NCBI RefSeq assembly: GCF_007859715.1
Contig: NZ_SJPG01000001.1
Coordinates: 5,462,001-5,526,000, forward strand
Length of the DNA stretch: 64,000 nucleotides
Origin: Rubinisphaera italica
GTDB taxonomy: Bacteria > Planctomycetota > Planctomycetia > Planctomycetales > Planctomycetaceae
Direction of reading: 5' to 3'
Under the pieces are notes generated by a model that did no database searches, had not been told where the DNA came from, and saw nothing but the letters and a program-made list of their open reading frames with translations. Shown in pieces: positions 57,741-64,000 of this stretch (positions within the stretch are counted from its first letter, which is position 1; the number at the start of each line of letters is the position of its first letter). Position numbers and translations under genes: made by a program.

Positions 57741-59144
57741 ATGAATACAGAATCCCTTTCCAACTGCGGATGTGAACTTCCTTCCCGTCGTCAGTTACTG
57801 CAATCGGCGACTTGCGGATTCGGCGGAATGGCGATGCTGGACCTGCTTGCCCGAGAGGGGAAGGCGGCCCCGGCTCTGGAAAAAATGCACCATGCCCCTA
57901 AAGCCAAGCGGGTCATCTTCCTCTTCATGCATGGTGGCCCCAGTCAGGTCGATACGTTCGACTACAAACCACAATTGCAGAAAGATGATGGGAAATCTCT
58001 GCCCTTTGAAGCGGCCAAGAATATTGATGCCGTCTCCAAGTTAATGAAATCGCCCTGGAAGTTTTCCCGGCACGGCGAAAGCGGTTTATGGGCCTCTGAG
58101 TTATTCCCGGAAGTTGCCAAGCAAATTGATGACCTGTGCATCATCAAATCGATGCACTCCAAAGGACAATCCCATGGCCAGGCCGTTTCCATGCTGCACA
58201 CTGGCTCAGACAGTCTGATCCGCCCCAGCGTAGGCTCATGGGTCTCTTATGGGCTGGGAAATGAGAACGAAAACCTGCCTGCCTTCATGGCGATTTCTCC
58301 TCCCACCGCACATGGTGGACCACGAAATTACGGCTCGGCTTTTCTTCCCGCAAAACATCAGGCCACGACATTAGGAAGAGCCGGGTCTCTGGGTTCAGGT
58401 CGTATCAACAATACCCACAACAAACTGATGGACTCTCAGGAACAGCGACAACATCTTAATTTGATCCAGCAGCTGAATCAGAACCACCTCAAATCGGTCG
58501 GGCAAGGTCCAGATATTGAAGGGGCGATTGAAGCGTTCGAACTGGCGTATCGCATGCAAACCATTGCCCCAGAAGTTCTCGATATCGATCACGAAACGCC
58601 AGACACTTACAAACGGTATGGCATCGATGAAAAAGTGACGTCGAACTTCGGCAAGCAATGCCTGATGGCTCGCCGTCTGGCGGAATCGGGTGTCCGCTAC
58701 ATTCAGATCTCGACGGGCAATGTCTGGGATCAGCATGGTAACCTGAAATCCGGCCATGAAAAGAATGCTCTCAATGTCGACAAACCGATTGCAGGGTTGA
58801 TTCAGGATCTCAAACTCCGTGGCCTGCTCGACGAAACCCTGGTCGTCTGGGGTGGTGAGTTCGGTCGCACACCGATTGTGCAAGGGAAGAACGGTCGCGA
58901 TCACAATCCTCAGGGCTTCTGCATGTGGATGGCTGGTGGCGGAGTAAAGGGTGGCATCGCTTTCGGAGAATCCGACGACTATGGCTACTACGCCGCCCGC
59001 GACCGTGTGCATATGCACGATTTACACGCCACGATTTTACATTTGATGGGCATCGATCATGAGCGACTCACCTATCGCTATGCTGGACGAGATTTCCGTT
59101 TGACCGATGTTCACGGAAGGGTTGTTCATGAAATTATCGCTTAA
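57741..59144 (+). CDS. DUF1501 (sulfatase-like) protein with Tat-type leader
   Basis: A 467-residue protein whose N-terminus ([20 protein letters not shown]) is a Tat-like leader. The body fits DUF1501, a domain related to alkaline phosphatase/sulfatase folds: [80 protein letters not shown] and [20 protein letters not shown]. It is conventionally paired with DUF1549/DUF1553 proteins, as here. Possible ester hydrolysis of polysaccharides is an inference from the fold and context. Its 3' end overlaps the next gene by 17 bp. Confidence 0.94.
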   Translation: MNTESLSNCGCELPSRRQLLQSATCGFGGMAMLDLLAREGKAAPALEKMHHAPKAKRVIFLFMHGGPSQVDTFDYKPQLQKDDGKSLPFEAAKNIDAVSKLMKSPWKFSRHGESGLWASELFPEVAKQIDDLCIIKSMHSKGQSHGQAVSMLHTGSDSLIRPSVGSWVSYGLGNENENLPAFMAISPPTAHGGPRNYGSAFLPAKHQATTLGRAGSLGSGRINNTHNKLMDSQEQRQHLNLIQQLNQNHLKSVGQGPDIEGAIEAFELAYRMQTIAPEVLDIDHETPDTYKRYGIDEKVTSNFGKQCLMARRLAESGVRYIQISTGNVWDQHGNLKSGHEKNALNVDKPIAGLIQDLKLRGLLDETLVVWGGEFGRTPIVQGKNGRDHNPQGFCMWMAGGGVKGGIAFGESDDYGYYAARDRVHMHDLHATILHLMGIDHERLTYRYAGRDFRLTDVHGRVVHEIIA

Positions 59145-59595
59145 AGTATCTTCAACATTTCAGACCATACCATTGTTGTTCCTCGTAATGGCGACTATGT
59201 TGCTGGCTAGTGACTGTACTGCATATGCTCAAGCCAAACCCGCCAAGCAGAAGAAATCAAAAATGAGCCCTCTGGAAATCAGCTGCCAGGATGTGAAAAC
59301 GATGCTCGATGATGAGGAACAGAAATTTCTGTTTCTCGATTGCCGCGAGCAGGATGAATTCGATCATGTTAAAATCGAAGGTGCGGTTCTGCTGCCGATG
59401 AGTGAAATCACCGAACGGGTGAGTGAAATCGAAGAGCACAAGAATAAACCGATCATCATCCATTGCCATCACGGCGGACGCAGCCTGCGTGTGACCAACT
59501 GGCTGATTCAGCAGGGGTTCACAAACGTCAAAAGCATGGCTGGCGGGATCGATGAATGGTCGGAAACGATTGATTCTTCAAAGCCCCGTTATTAA
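59128..59595 (+). CDS. Exported rhodanese-like protein
   Basis: A 155-residue protein from ATG 59128, overlapping the DUF1501 stop by 17 bp with GGAAGG just upstream, so translation is probably coupled. A signal peptide ([20 protein letters not shown]) precedes a rhodanese domain: [20 protein letters not shown], and the active-site loop [11 protein letters not shown] with the persulfide Cys, then [17 protein letters not shown]. Rhodaneses move sulfur as enzyme persulfides. Export suggests a role outside the cytoplasm, and the operon with PSD1/DUF1501 suggests a link to their pathway, perhaps sulfated polymers; this is inference. Confidence 0.88.
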   Translation: MKLSLKVSSTFQTIPLLFLVMATMLLASDCTAYAQAKPAKQKKSKMSPLEISCQDVKTMLDDEEQKFLFLDCREQDEFDHVKIEGAVLLPMSEITERVSEIEEHKNKPIIIHCHHGGRSLRVTNWLIQQGFTNVKSMAGGIDEWSETIDSSKPRY

Positions 59596-59630
59596 TTGTG
59601 TGCTAAAAAAATTCTCAGGGATGAAATCCA

Positions 59631-61538
59631 TTGTGTGGAATCCTCGGGCTCGTCGCAGCCGATCGGCGATCGCTTAATATAGATGATGCCGTCGTCATCA
59701 CCATGCGTGAGACCATGCACTTCCGTGGTCCCGATGAAGCCGGACTGCTTCGAATCGGCGACTCTGCAATTCTCGCTCACAGGCGCCTCTCCATTCGTGA
59801 TCCGCTGCATGGTCAACAGCCGTGGACATCTGGCGATCAGCGTTACACGCTGACTTACAATGGCGAGTTGTACAATACCGACGAATTGAATGCATTAACC
59901 GCACAGAGCTTCGATCAGCCGTTGAGCACTCGCTGCGATACCGAACTGCTGATGCGAACGCTCATCGCTCAAGGAGCGGAGGGTATTCCTCATCTTCAGG
60001 GAATGTTCGCATTCGGATTTTACGACGTTCAGGAACATCGGCTGATACTCGCCCGGGATCGCTTCGGGATCAAACCTCTCTATTACGCCATCATCAATAA
60101 TGTGCTCGTATTCGCGAGCAGCATCACTGCAATTCAGAAACATCCTGATTTTCAATCGCGTCCCAATCGTCGTGCCCTCATTCATTATCTGATGACTCTG
60201 CGGACTCACTTCGGTGAAGACGCAATGATTGAAGGAATTAAACAGGTGCCGCCCGGTTGTGTGCTTACGTTTGATGAATTGGGAATCAGTGTCAAACGCT
60301 ACTGGGATTATCCGAAGATTAATGAAGATCTCACCGAAACGGAGACCGAGTCGCGACTGCAACAACAGTTTTCACTAGCCGTTCAGAAACGCATCGTCAG
60401 CGATGTCCCCGTCGGCATGATGCTTTCAGGTGGCGTCGATTCTTCACTTCTGGGGACATACGTCAAAGAAACACTGGGAGAGGACTTCACTGCGGAATGT
60501 GGAGTCGGCCAGACAGAGGAAGCCGAGGAGGAATCGCAGTTTGCCCGACAGGCGGCTGAATATCTGAGTTGCAAGTTTGACCTCGTTACAGTCGACGAGC
60601 AATCGTATCAAATTGGCTGGCGGGAATTGCTGGCTCAAACCGGTCAGCCGCTGGCGACGCCTTCGGATGTGATTATTTATCGTCTCGCGCAGTCGCTTCA
60701 GCAGAAAGTGGGAGTGGTCCTCGGAGGCGAAGGAGCTGATGAGTTATTGTGTGGTTACACGCCGGTTCACGGAATTGGTCGGGATTACGATGAACTGCAA
60801 CGGCTGATCCAGGCTGAGGATGAAGCCCCAGAAGCTCTGGAATATTTTCTGCAGCAAATCGAATCCCTTTACGGCACCTCTCAAAAAGCAACTTTGGCGG
60901 AGATGTATTTTGCTTTGGCGACTATCTTTCCGCCTCAAGCCATTGAAGTATTAATTCCTGACTCTACATCGGACCTGCAGGAAATCCATAAGTATTATCA
61001 GAAACAATTGAAAGTCAAAAAGGGCAAACCTCATGCGGGCTTGCAGGCAATGATCCGATTTCTGCATCAGGAAAATCTGCAATCGCTGCTTTCCCGACTT
61101 GATCAGGCAACCATGGCTGCAGCGCTGGAAGCTCGGGTTCCCTATACCGACCATCAACTTGTCGAAGCAATCTGGTCGACGCCGCTCGAGCATCGATTTA
61201 AAATCCATGACGAGAAATTTGAGTACGAACAGCTATCGATTCAGTTGGAGCGGGATGAAATTCTGGAATCCAAATCGGTGCTCCGCTTGTTGGCCAGACG
61301 TCGTCTGCCTGAAGAACTGGCGAATCGCCGCAAAGCGAGTTTTCCGACGCCAGTGCACGAATGGATGCAAAAGGAATGGGGAACGTGGGTTCATTCCACT
61401 TTGACACATAGCGATTTTCTCAAGCAGCAATTCGAACCGAAACAGCTTCAGGAACTTGTCGAAAATCCACAACAGGCAGGAATGCTACTTTGGCCTCTGT
61501 TGAATCTGGCACTCTGGGGGGAGCAATTTTCTGGCTAA
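59631..61538 (+). CDS. asnB: Asparagine synthase (glutamine-hydrolysing)
   Basis: A 635-residue AsnB-type amidotransferase. It starts at TTG 59631 (AGGG 10 bases upstream), so the Ntn nucleophile Cys is residue 2 (MCGILGLVA), as in the family. Glutaminase domain: FRGPDEAGLLRIGDSAILAH, TYNGELYNTDELN, FAFGFYDVQEHRLILARDRF. Synthetase domain: PP-loop MMLSGGVDSSLLGTYVKE, LGGEGADELLCGY, LEARVPYTDHQLVEAIW, RRKASFPTPVHEWM. It makes asparagine, or amidates a related acid, from aspartate, ATP and glutamine in the cytoplasm. Paralogues of this class often modify polysaccharide or peptide precursors in planctomycetes, so a non-housekeeping role is possible. Confidence 0.94.
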   Translation: MCGILGLVAADRRSLNIDDAVVITMRETMHFRGPDEAGLLRIGDSAILAHRRLSIRDPLHGQQPWTSGDQRYTLTYNGELYNTDELNALTAQSFDQPLSTRCDTELLMRTLIAQGAEGIPHLQGMFAFGFYDVQEHRLILARDRFGIKPLYYAIINNVLVFASSITAIQKHPDFQSRPNRRALIHYLMTLRTHFGEDAMIEGIKQVPPGCVLTFDELGISVKRYWDYPKINEDLTETETESRLQQQFSLAVQKRIVSDVPVGMMLSGGVDSSLLGTYVKETLGEDFTAECGVGQTEEAEEESQFARQAAEYLSCKFDLVTVDEQSYQIGWRELLAQTGQPLATPSDVIIYRLAQSLQQKVGVVLGGEGADELLCGYTPVHGIGRDYDELQRLIQAEDEAPEALEYFLQQIESLYGTSQKATLAEMYFALATIFPPQAIEVLIPDSTSDLQEIHKYYQKQLKVKKGKPHAGLQAMIRFLHQENLQSLLSRLDQATMAAALEARVPYTDHQLVEAIWSTPLEHRFKIHDEKFEYEQLSIQLERDEILESKSVLRLLARRRLPEELANRRKASFPTPVHEWMQKEWGTWVHSTLTHSDFLKQQFEPKQLQELVENPQQAGMLLWPLLNLALWGEQFSG

Positions 61539-61696
61539 TCTGCCTGTCTGAGCCTAATTCTCTCGTTTCCTTTGCCGCCCGAATTTGATAGGATGCATAA
61601 AAGAGTGCTGATTGTCCGTTTTGTGCAGACACAGTGCGAAAATGCCGCTCACCAATTTTCTACCTCTATTTGCCCTGATGACGGGAGACACCATTT

Positions 61697-63022
61697 ATGA
61701 CATCCGAACAAACTCCGTCCCGACGCGACTTCATGAAATCCTCTGCAGCGATGGCTGCCGGGACAGCTGTGCTCTCCGGTGCACTGGCCCCGAGCCGAGT
61801 GTTTGCTGCTGGCGATGACACAATCAAAATCGGCCTGATTGGCTGTGGTGGACGCGGCAGCGGTGCCGCCAGCCAGGCTCTGAAAACAGCCGGAAAAGTC
61901 GAACTGCACGCCATGGGCGACATGTTCGGCGATCAACTTGAAAAAAGCCTGGGCCGAATCACTGCTGACGTTAAAGGCAACGACACTGCTATTGTCAATG
62001 TCGCAGAGGAACGTCGCTTCACTGGTTTCGACGCTTACAAACAGGTCCTCGAATCGGGTGTCGATCTTGTCATTCTGGCAACGCCTCCCGGTTTCCGTCC
62101 GATTCATTTTGAAGCTGCCATCAATGCCGGCAAGAATGTATTCATGGAAAAACCAGTCGCAACCGATGTTGCTGGTGTGAATAAAGTTCTGAGTGTTGCC
62201 CGCAAGGCGAAAGAAGATAATCTGAAGGTCGGCGTTGGTCTGCAACGTCACCATCAGTTGACTTATCGCGATATCATCAAACGAATTCAGGATGGTGAAA
62301 TCGGCGATGTGATCGCACAACGAGTCTACTGGAACGGCGGTGGTGTCTGGGATCCTCGCAAAACTCGCGAGCAGGTTTCTACAGAAATGGAATACCAACT
62401 CCGTAACTGGTACTACTACAACTGGTTGTGTGGTGATCACATCACCGAACAACACATTCACAACCTCGATGTCGGTAACTGGATCAAGGGGGCTTACCCG
62501 GTTCGAGCCGAAGGCATGGGGGGACGTGAAGTTCGTACCGACAAAAAGTATGGTGAAATCTACGATCACCATGCCGTCGAGTTCACTTACGAAGATGGCA
62601 CGAAGATGTTCAGCCAGTGCCGTCACATTCCTAACTGCTGGAACTCTGTTTCCGAATGGGCTCACGGCACCAAAGGTCATGCCAATGTTTCCGGCAGCTC
62701 TTACGAGTTGAGCGATGGCAACAAGTACCGCTATCGCGGTGATAAGAACGATCCTTATCAGACCGAGCACGACGATCTGTTCAATGCGATTCGCAACAAC
62801 ATCAGCTACAACGAAGCCGAATACGGTGCCATGAGCACGGCGACTTCTCTGCTGGGGCGAGCCGCAACTTACTCTGGCAAATCGGTTGTTATGACAGACT
62901 TGCTGGCATCGAACCAAAGCATCATGCCGAAAGAATTTGCCATGAATGCCGATCCTCCGACACTGCCAAACAAAGACGGCGTCTACGCTGTCCCGGTTCC
63001 AGGTGTTTACAAACCTTATTAA
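61697..63022 (+). CDS. Tat-exported Gfo/Idh/MocA oxidoreductase
   Basis: A 441-residue NAD(P)-dependent dehydrogenase. The twin-arginine leader (PSRRDFMKSSAAMAAGTAVL) is followed by a Rossmann fold (IKIGLIGCGGRGSGAASQAL), the catalytic-type EKPVATDVAGVNKVLSVARK, and a C-terminal dimerisation half with DHITEQHIHNLDVGNWIKGA. That is the common layout of exported planctomycete Gfo/Idh/MocA proteins, which act on sugars or sugar acids. The start at ATG 61697 gives the natural leader. A strong terminator follows at 63051. Monocistronic. Confidence 0.95.
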   Translation: MTSEQTPSRRDFMKSSAAMAAGTAVLSGALAPSRVFAAGDDTIKIGLIGCGGRGSGAASQALKTAGKVELHAMGDMFGDQLEKSLGRITADVKGNDTAIVNVAEERRFTGFDAYKQVLESGVDLVILATPPGFRPIHFEAAINAGKNVFMEKPVATDVAGVNKVLSVARKAKEDNLKVGVGLQRHHQLTYRDIIKRIQDGEIGDVIAQRVYWNGGGVWDPRKTREQVSTEMEYQLRNWYYYNWLCGDHITEQHIHNLDVGNWIKGAYPVRAEGMGGREVRTDKKYGEIYDHHAVEFTYEDGTKMFSQCRHIPNCWNSVSEWAHGTKGHANVSGSSYELSDGNKYRYRGDKNDPYQTEHDDLFNAIRNNISYNEAEYGAMSTATSLLGRAATYSGKSVVMTDLLASNQSIMPKEFAMNADPPTLPNKDGVYAVPVPGVYKPY

Positions 63023-63050
63023 TTTTAAGGTTTGAAACGTTATAACGCAC

Positions 63051-63085
63051 AACAGGCCCGGCGATCATTGATCGTCGGGCCTGTT
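63051..63085 (+). terminator. Intrinsic terminator
   Basis: AACAGGCCCGGCGATCA / TGATCGTCGGGCCTGTT with one mismatch, followed by TGCTTTTT, 28 bp after the Gfo/Idh/MocA stop. Confidence 0.9.
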
Positions 63086-63145
63086 TGCTTTTTCCGCGGC
63101 TATTGGAGACCACACACTTCAAGCAGCCGCAGAAGATGGAATCAG

Positions 63146-63228
63146 GTTAGAGATTAGTGGTGAGAGGTTAGAGTACTTCCAAAGGTAGCTTTCCACTCTC
63201 ACCTCTAATCTCTCATCCCTAACCTTAT
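63146..63228. repeat. Inverted dispersed repeat
   Basis: GGTTAGAGATTAGTGGTGAG (from 63146) is answered by CTCTCACCTCTAATCTCTCA (from 63196) and CCTAACC. The same unit recurs near 658 and 63608-63634. Confidence 0.65.
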
Positions 63229-63533
63229 TAATAACTTTCCGCAGTCGGCTGAGAGTCGCAGGCCAAATTCCATTGGCTGTCGCAGTAGTCGTATTCATCT
63301 CCGAAGTAACTTCCCGCCACTGCTCCTTTGCAGCCGGCTGCTCCGCGGTAGGCGAAGCTTTGGTTAACGCTGCCGAAGGCCGAGCCAACATCCTCGAGTT
63401 CTTCGTTCACGCCCCAGGCCACTTCCGACAAGCCGACCACCAGGCCGACGACGCAAATCGTCGAGATCAGGACCAGTTCTGCAGAAACGATGAAGCCGGC
63501 TTCATCGTGGTATAACGCGTGTGCAATGTTCAT
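63228..63533 (-). CDS. Flp-pilin-like small membrane protein
   Basis: A 101-residue protein with AAGGAG 9 bases before its ATG. The N-terminus, HDEAGFIVSAELVLISTICV then VGLVVGLSEVAWG, resembles the Flp/TadE pilin pattern: a short leader, Glu five residues into the hydrophobic helix. The C-terminus is Tyr/Asp/Cys-rich (GSYFGDEYDYCDSQWNLACD) and ends AESY. A second gene with the same C-terminal style (NDEWDQCDDSCDVSC, GESY) follows upstream at 63904, so the two are tandem paralogues. Processing would need a TadV-type prepilin peptidase, which is not in the window. Confidence 0.72.
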   Translation of the reverse strand: MNIAHALYHDEAGFIVSAELVLISTICVVGLVVGLSEVAWGVNEELEDVGSAFGSVNQSFAYRGAAGCKGAVAGSYFGDEYDYCDSQWNLACDSQPTAESY

Positions 63534-63539
63534 CGTTCA

Positions 63540-63888
63540 GGTCTCCTTGAGAGAGGCCAGTGGCGAGAGGCCAGAGGCCAGAGATAAATGGTTGAATGTT
63601 GATACAGGTTAGAGATTAGTGCTTAGAGGTTAGAGTATTTATCTGGGTGGCTGGGGTCGCAGCGAAGCGGAGCCCCCAGAGGGTTCAAAAGCGGAGAGTG
63701 GAAAGCCGAGGGGTTTGGAGCCACTGGGAAACCGTTACCTTTACGGCTTTCCGCTTTCCGCCCTCGGCTTTTACTCTAACCTCTCCCCACTAACCCCAAA
63801 TCTAATTTGATTCACAAATTCATTTCTCGTTCTGCAGGAGCAGACTCAGCGATCTCAGTCTCTAGTCCTTCGTGCGACTGCCCCCGGT
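63540..63888. repeat. Dense dispersed-repeat tract
   Basis: Contains GAGGCCAGTGGCGAGAGGCC (63555 on), the TTAGAGATTAGTGCTTAGAG unit, a relative of the cruciform family (GGTGGCTGGGGTCGCAGCGA, 63646 on, answered by GCGGAGCCCCCAG) and inverted GGAAAGCCGAGG / CGGCTTTCCGCTTTCC units. No gene. Confidence 0.55.
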
Positions 63889-63903
63889 GGAGCAGAATGC
63901 TCC
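63889..63903 (-). terminator. Stop-adjacent hairpin, second copy
   Basis: GGAGCAGAATGCTCC directly beside the stop of the partial gene at 63904; identical to 40988-41002. Confidence 0.4.
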
Positions 63904-64000
63904 TTAGTAGCTTTCGCCGGTTGGGGCGACATCGCAGCTCACGTCGCAGGAATCATCGCACTGATCCCATTCGTCGTTGTATTTGCTGCCAGCGATTCCG
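63904..64000 (-). CDS. Flp-pilin-like protein, C-terminal fragment (cut by window edge)
   Basis: The last 32 residues of a minus-strand frame open to the right edge: GIAGSKYNDEWDQCDDSCDV, then SCDVAPTGESY before TAA. Its Cys/Asp-rich end and the final ESY match the tail of the 101-residue protein encoded at 63228-63533, so the two are tandem paralogues. The N-terminus lies outside the window, so the pilin-like helix cannot be confirmed. Confidence 0.6.
   Translation of the reverse strand, partial: GIAGSKYNDEWDQCDDSCDVSCDVAPTGESY

Noticed and set aside
61649..63052. 467-codon ORF antisense to the Gfo/Idh/MocA gene
   Set aside because: Shadow of a strongly supported gene; the codon-mirrored composition explains its length.

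Overview
The window reads as chromosomal DNA of a planctomycete (order Planctomycetales; genus not determined). The support is a set of family-level markers: two DUF1559 proteins, one with a type IV pilin-like leader; a planctomycete cytochrome C/DUF1549/DUF1553 protein followed by a DUF1501 protein; Tat-exported Gfo/Idh/MocA and FAD oxidoreductases; a PVC-type small basic protein; and many long hypothetical TPR or coiled-coil proteins. By eye the base composition is near half GC, except for a clearly AT-richer stretch around 22.9-27.0 kb. No rRNA, tRNA or CRISPR array was seen.

Layout. 0-1.6 kb: the end of a DnaA-like gene and an ScpB-like segregation gene. 1.6-8.1 kb: a lipoprotein/DUF1559 pair, a NodU/CmcH-type carbamoyltransferase, and a minus-strand cluster of short membrane-anchored coiled-coil proteins. 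8.5-12 kb: DNA polymerase III alpha (dnaE). 12.6-18.8 kb: four same-strand genes of unknown function ending in a TPR protein. 18.9-22.8 kb: galT, a small Cys-rich protein and a proline-rich exported protein with a YHS-like C-terminus. 22.8-31 kb: accessory region. 31-41 kb: an unusual prepilin peptidase, the small basic protein, a 1,022-residue exported TPR protein, an NtrC-type activator, and lpxD-lpxI. 41-54.4 kb: a PDZ protein, a large DUF1559 protein, a FAD oxidoreductase, lgt, panC, an RND transporter, a redoxin/cytochrome c/monooxygenase/EF-hand fusion and a CPBP protease. 54.7-63 kb: PSD1, DUF1501, rhodanese, asparagine synthase and Gfo/Idh/MocA, all on the plus strand. The right edge holds two tandem Flp-pilin-like genes, the second cut by the window end.

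The most notable item is in the accessory region. A complete 1,544-bp IS5-type element (23528-25071) with near-perfect 18-bp inverted ends and a 6-bp target duplication sits inside one gene. Removing the element and one duplication rejoins the two halves in frame into a 701-residue protein: an uncharacterised N-terminal region of about 400 residues, a TIR domain, and a C-terminal segment resembling the effector-associated (death-like) domains of bacterial conflict systems. It is probably an anti-phage or conflict effector knocked out by transposition. A barstar-like gene, a Cys-rich orphan and inverted copies of a ~185-bp dispersed repeat lie nearby.

The second theme is a dense set of dispersed intergenic repeats: GC-rich cruciform palindromes (four copies), a 29-bp-arm palindrome family, a ~240-bp direct repeat bracketing the RND transporter gene, and several short palindromes. 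Start sites were moved from the longest ORF wherever a ribosome-binding site and signal peptide favoured an internal start. All family assignments come from reading motifs in the translated sequence; no database search was run.
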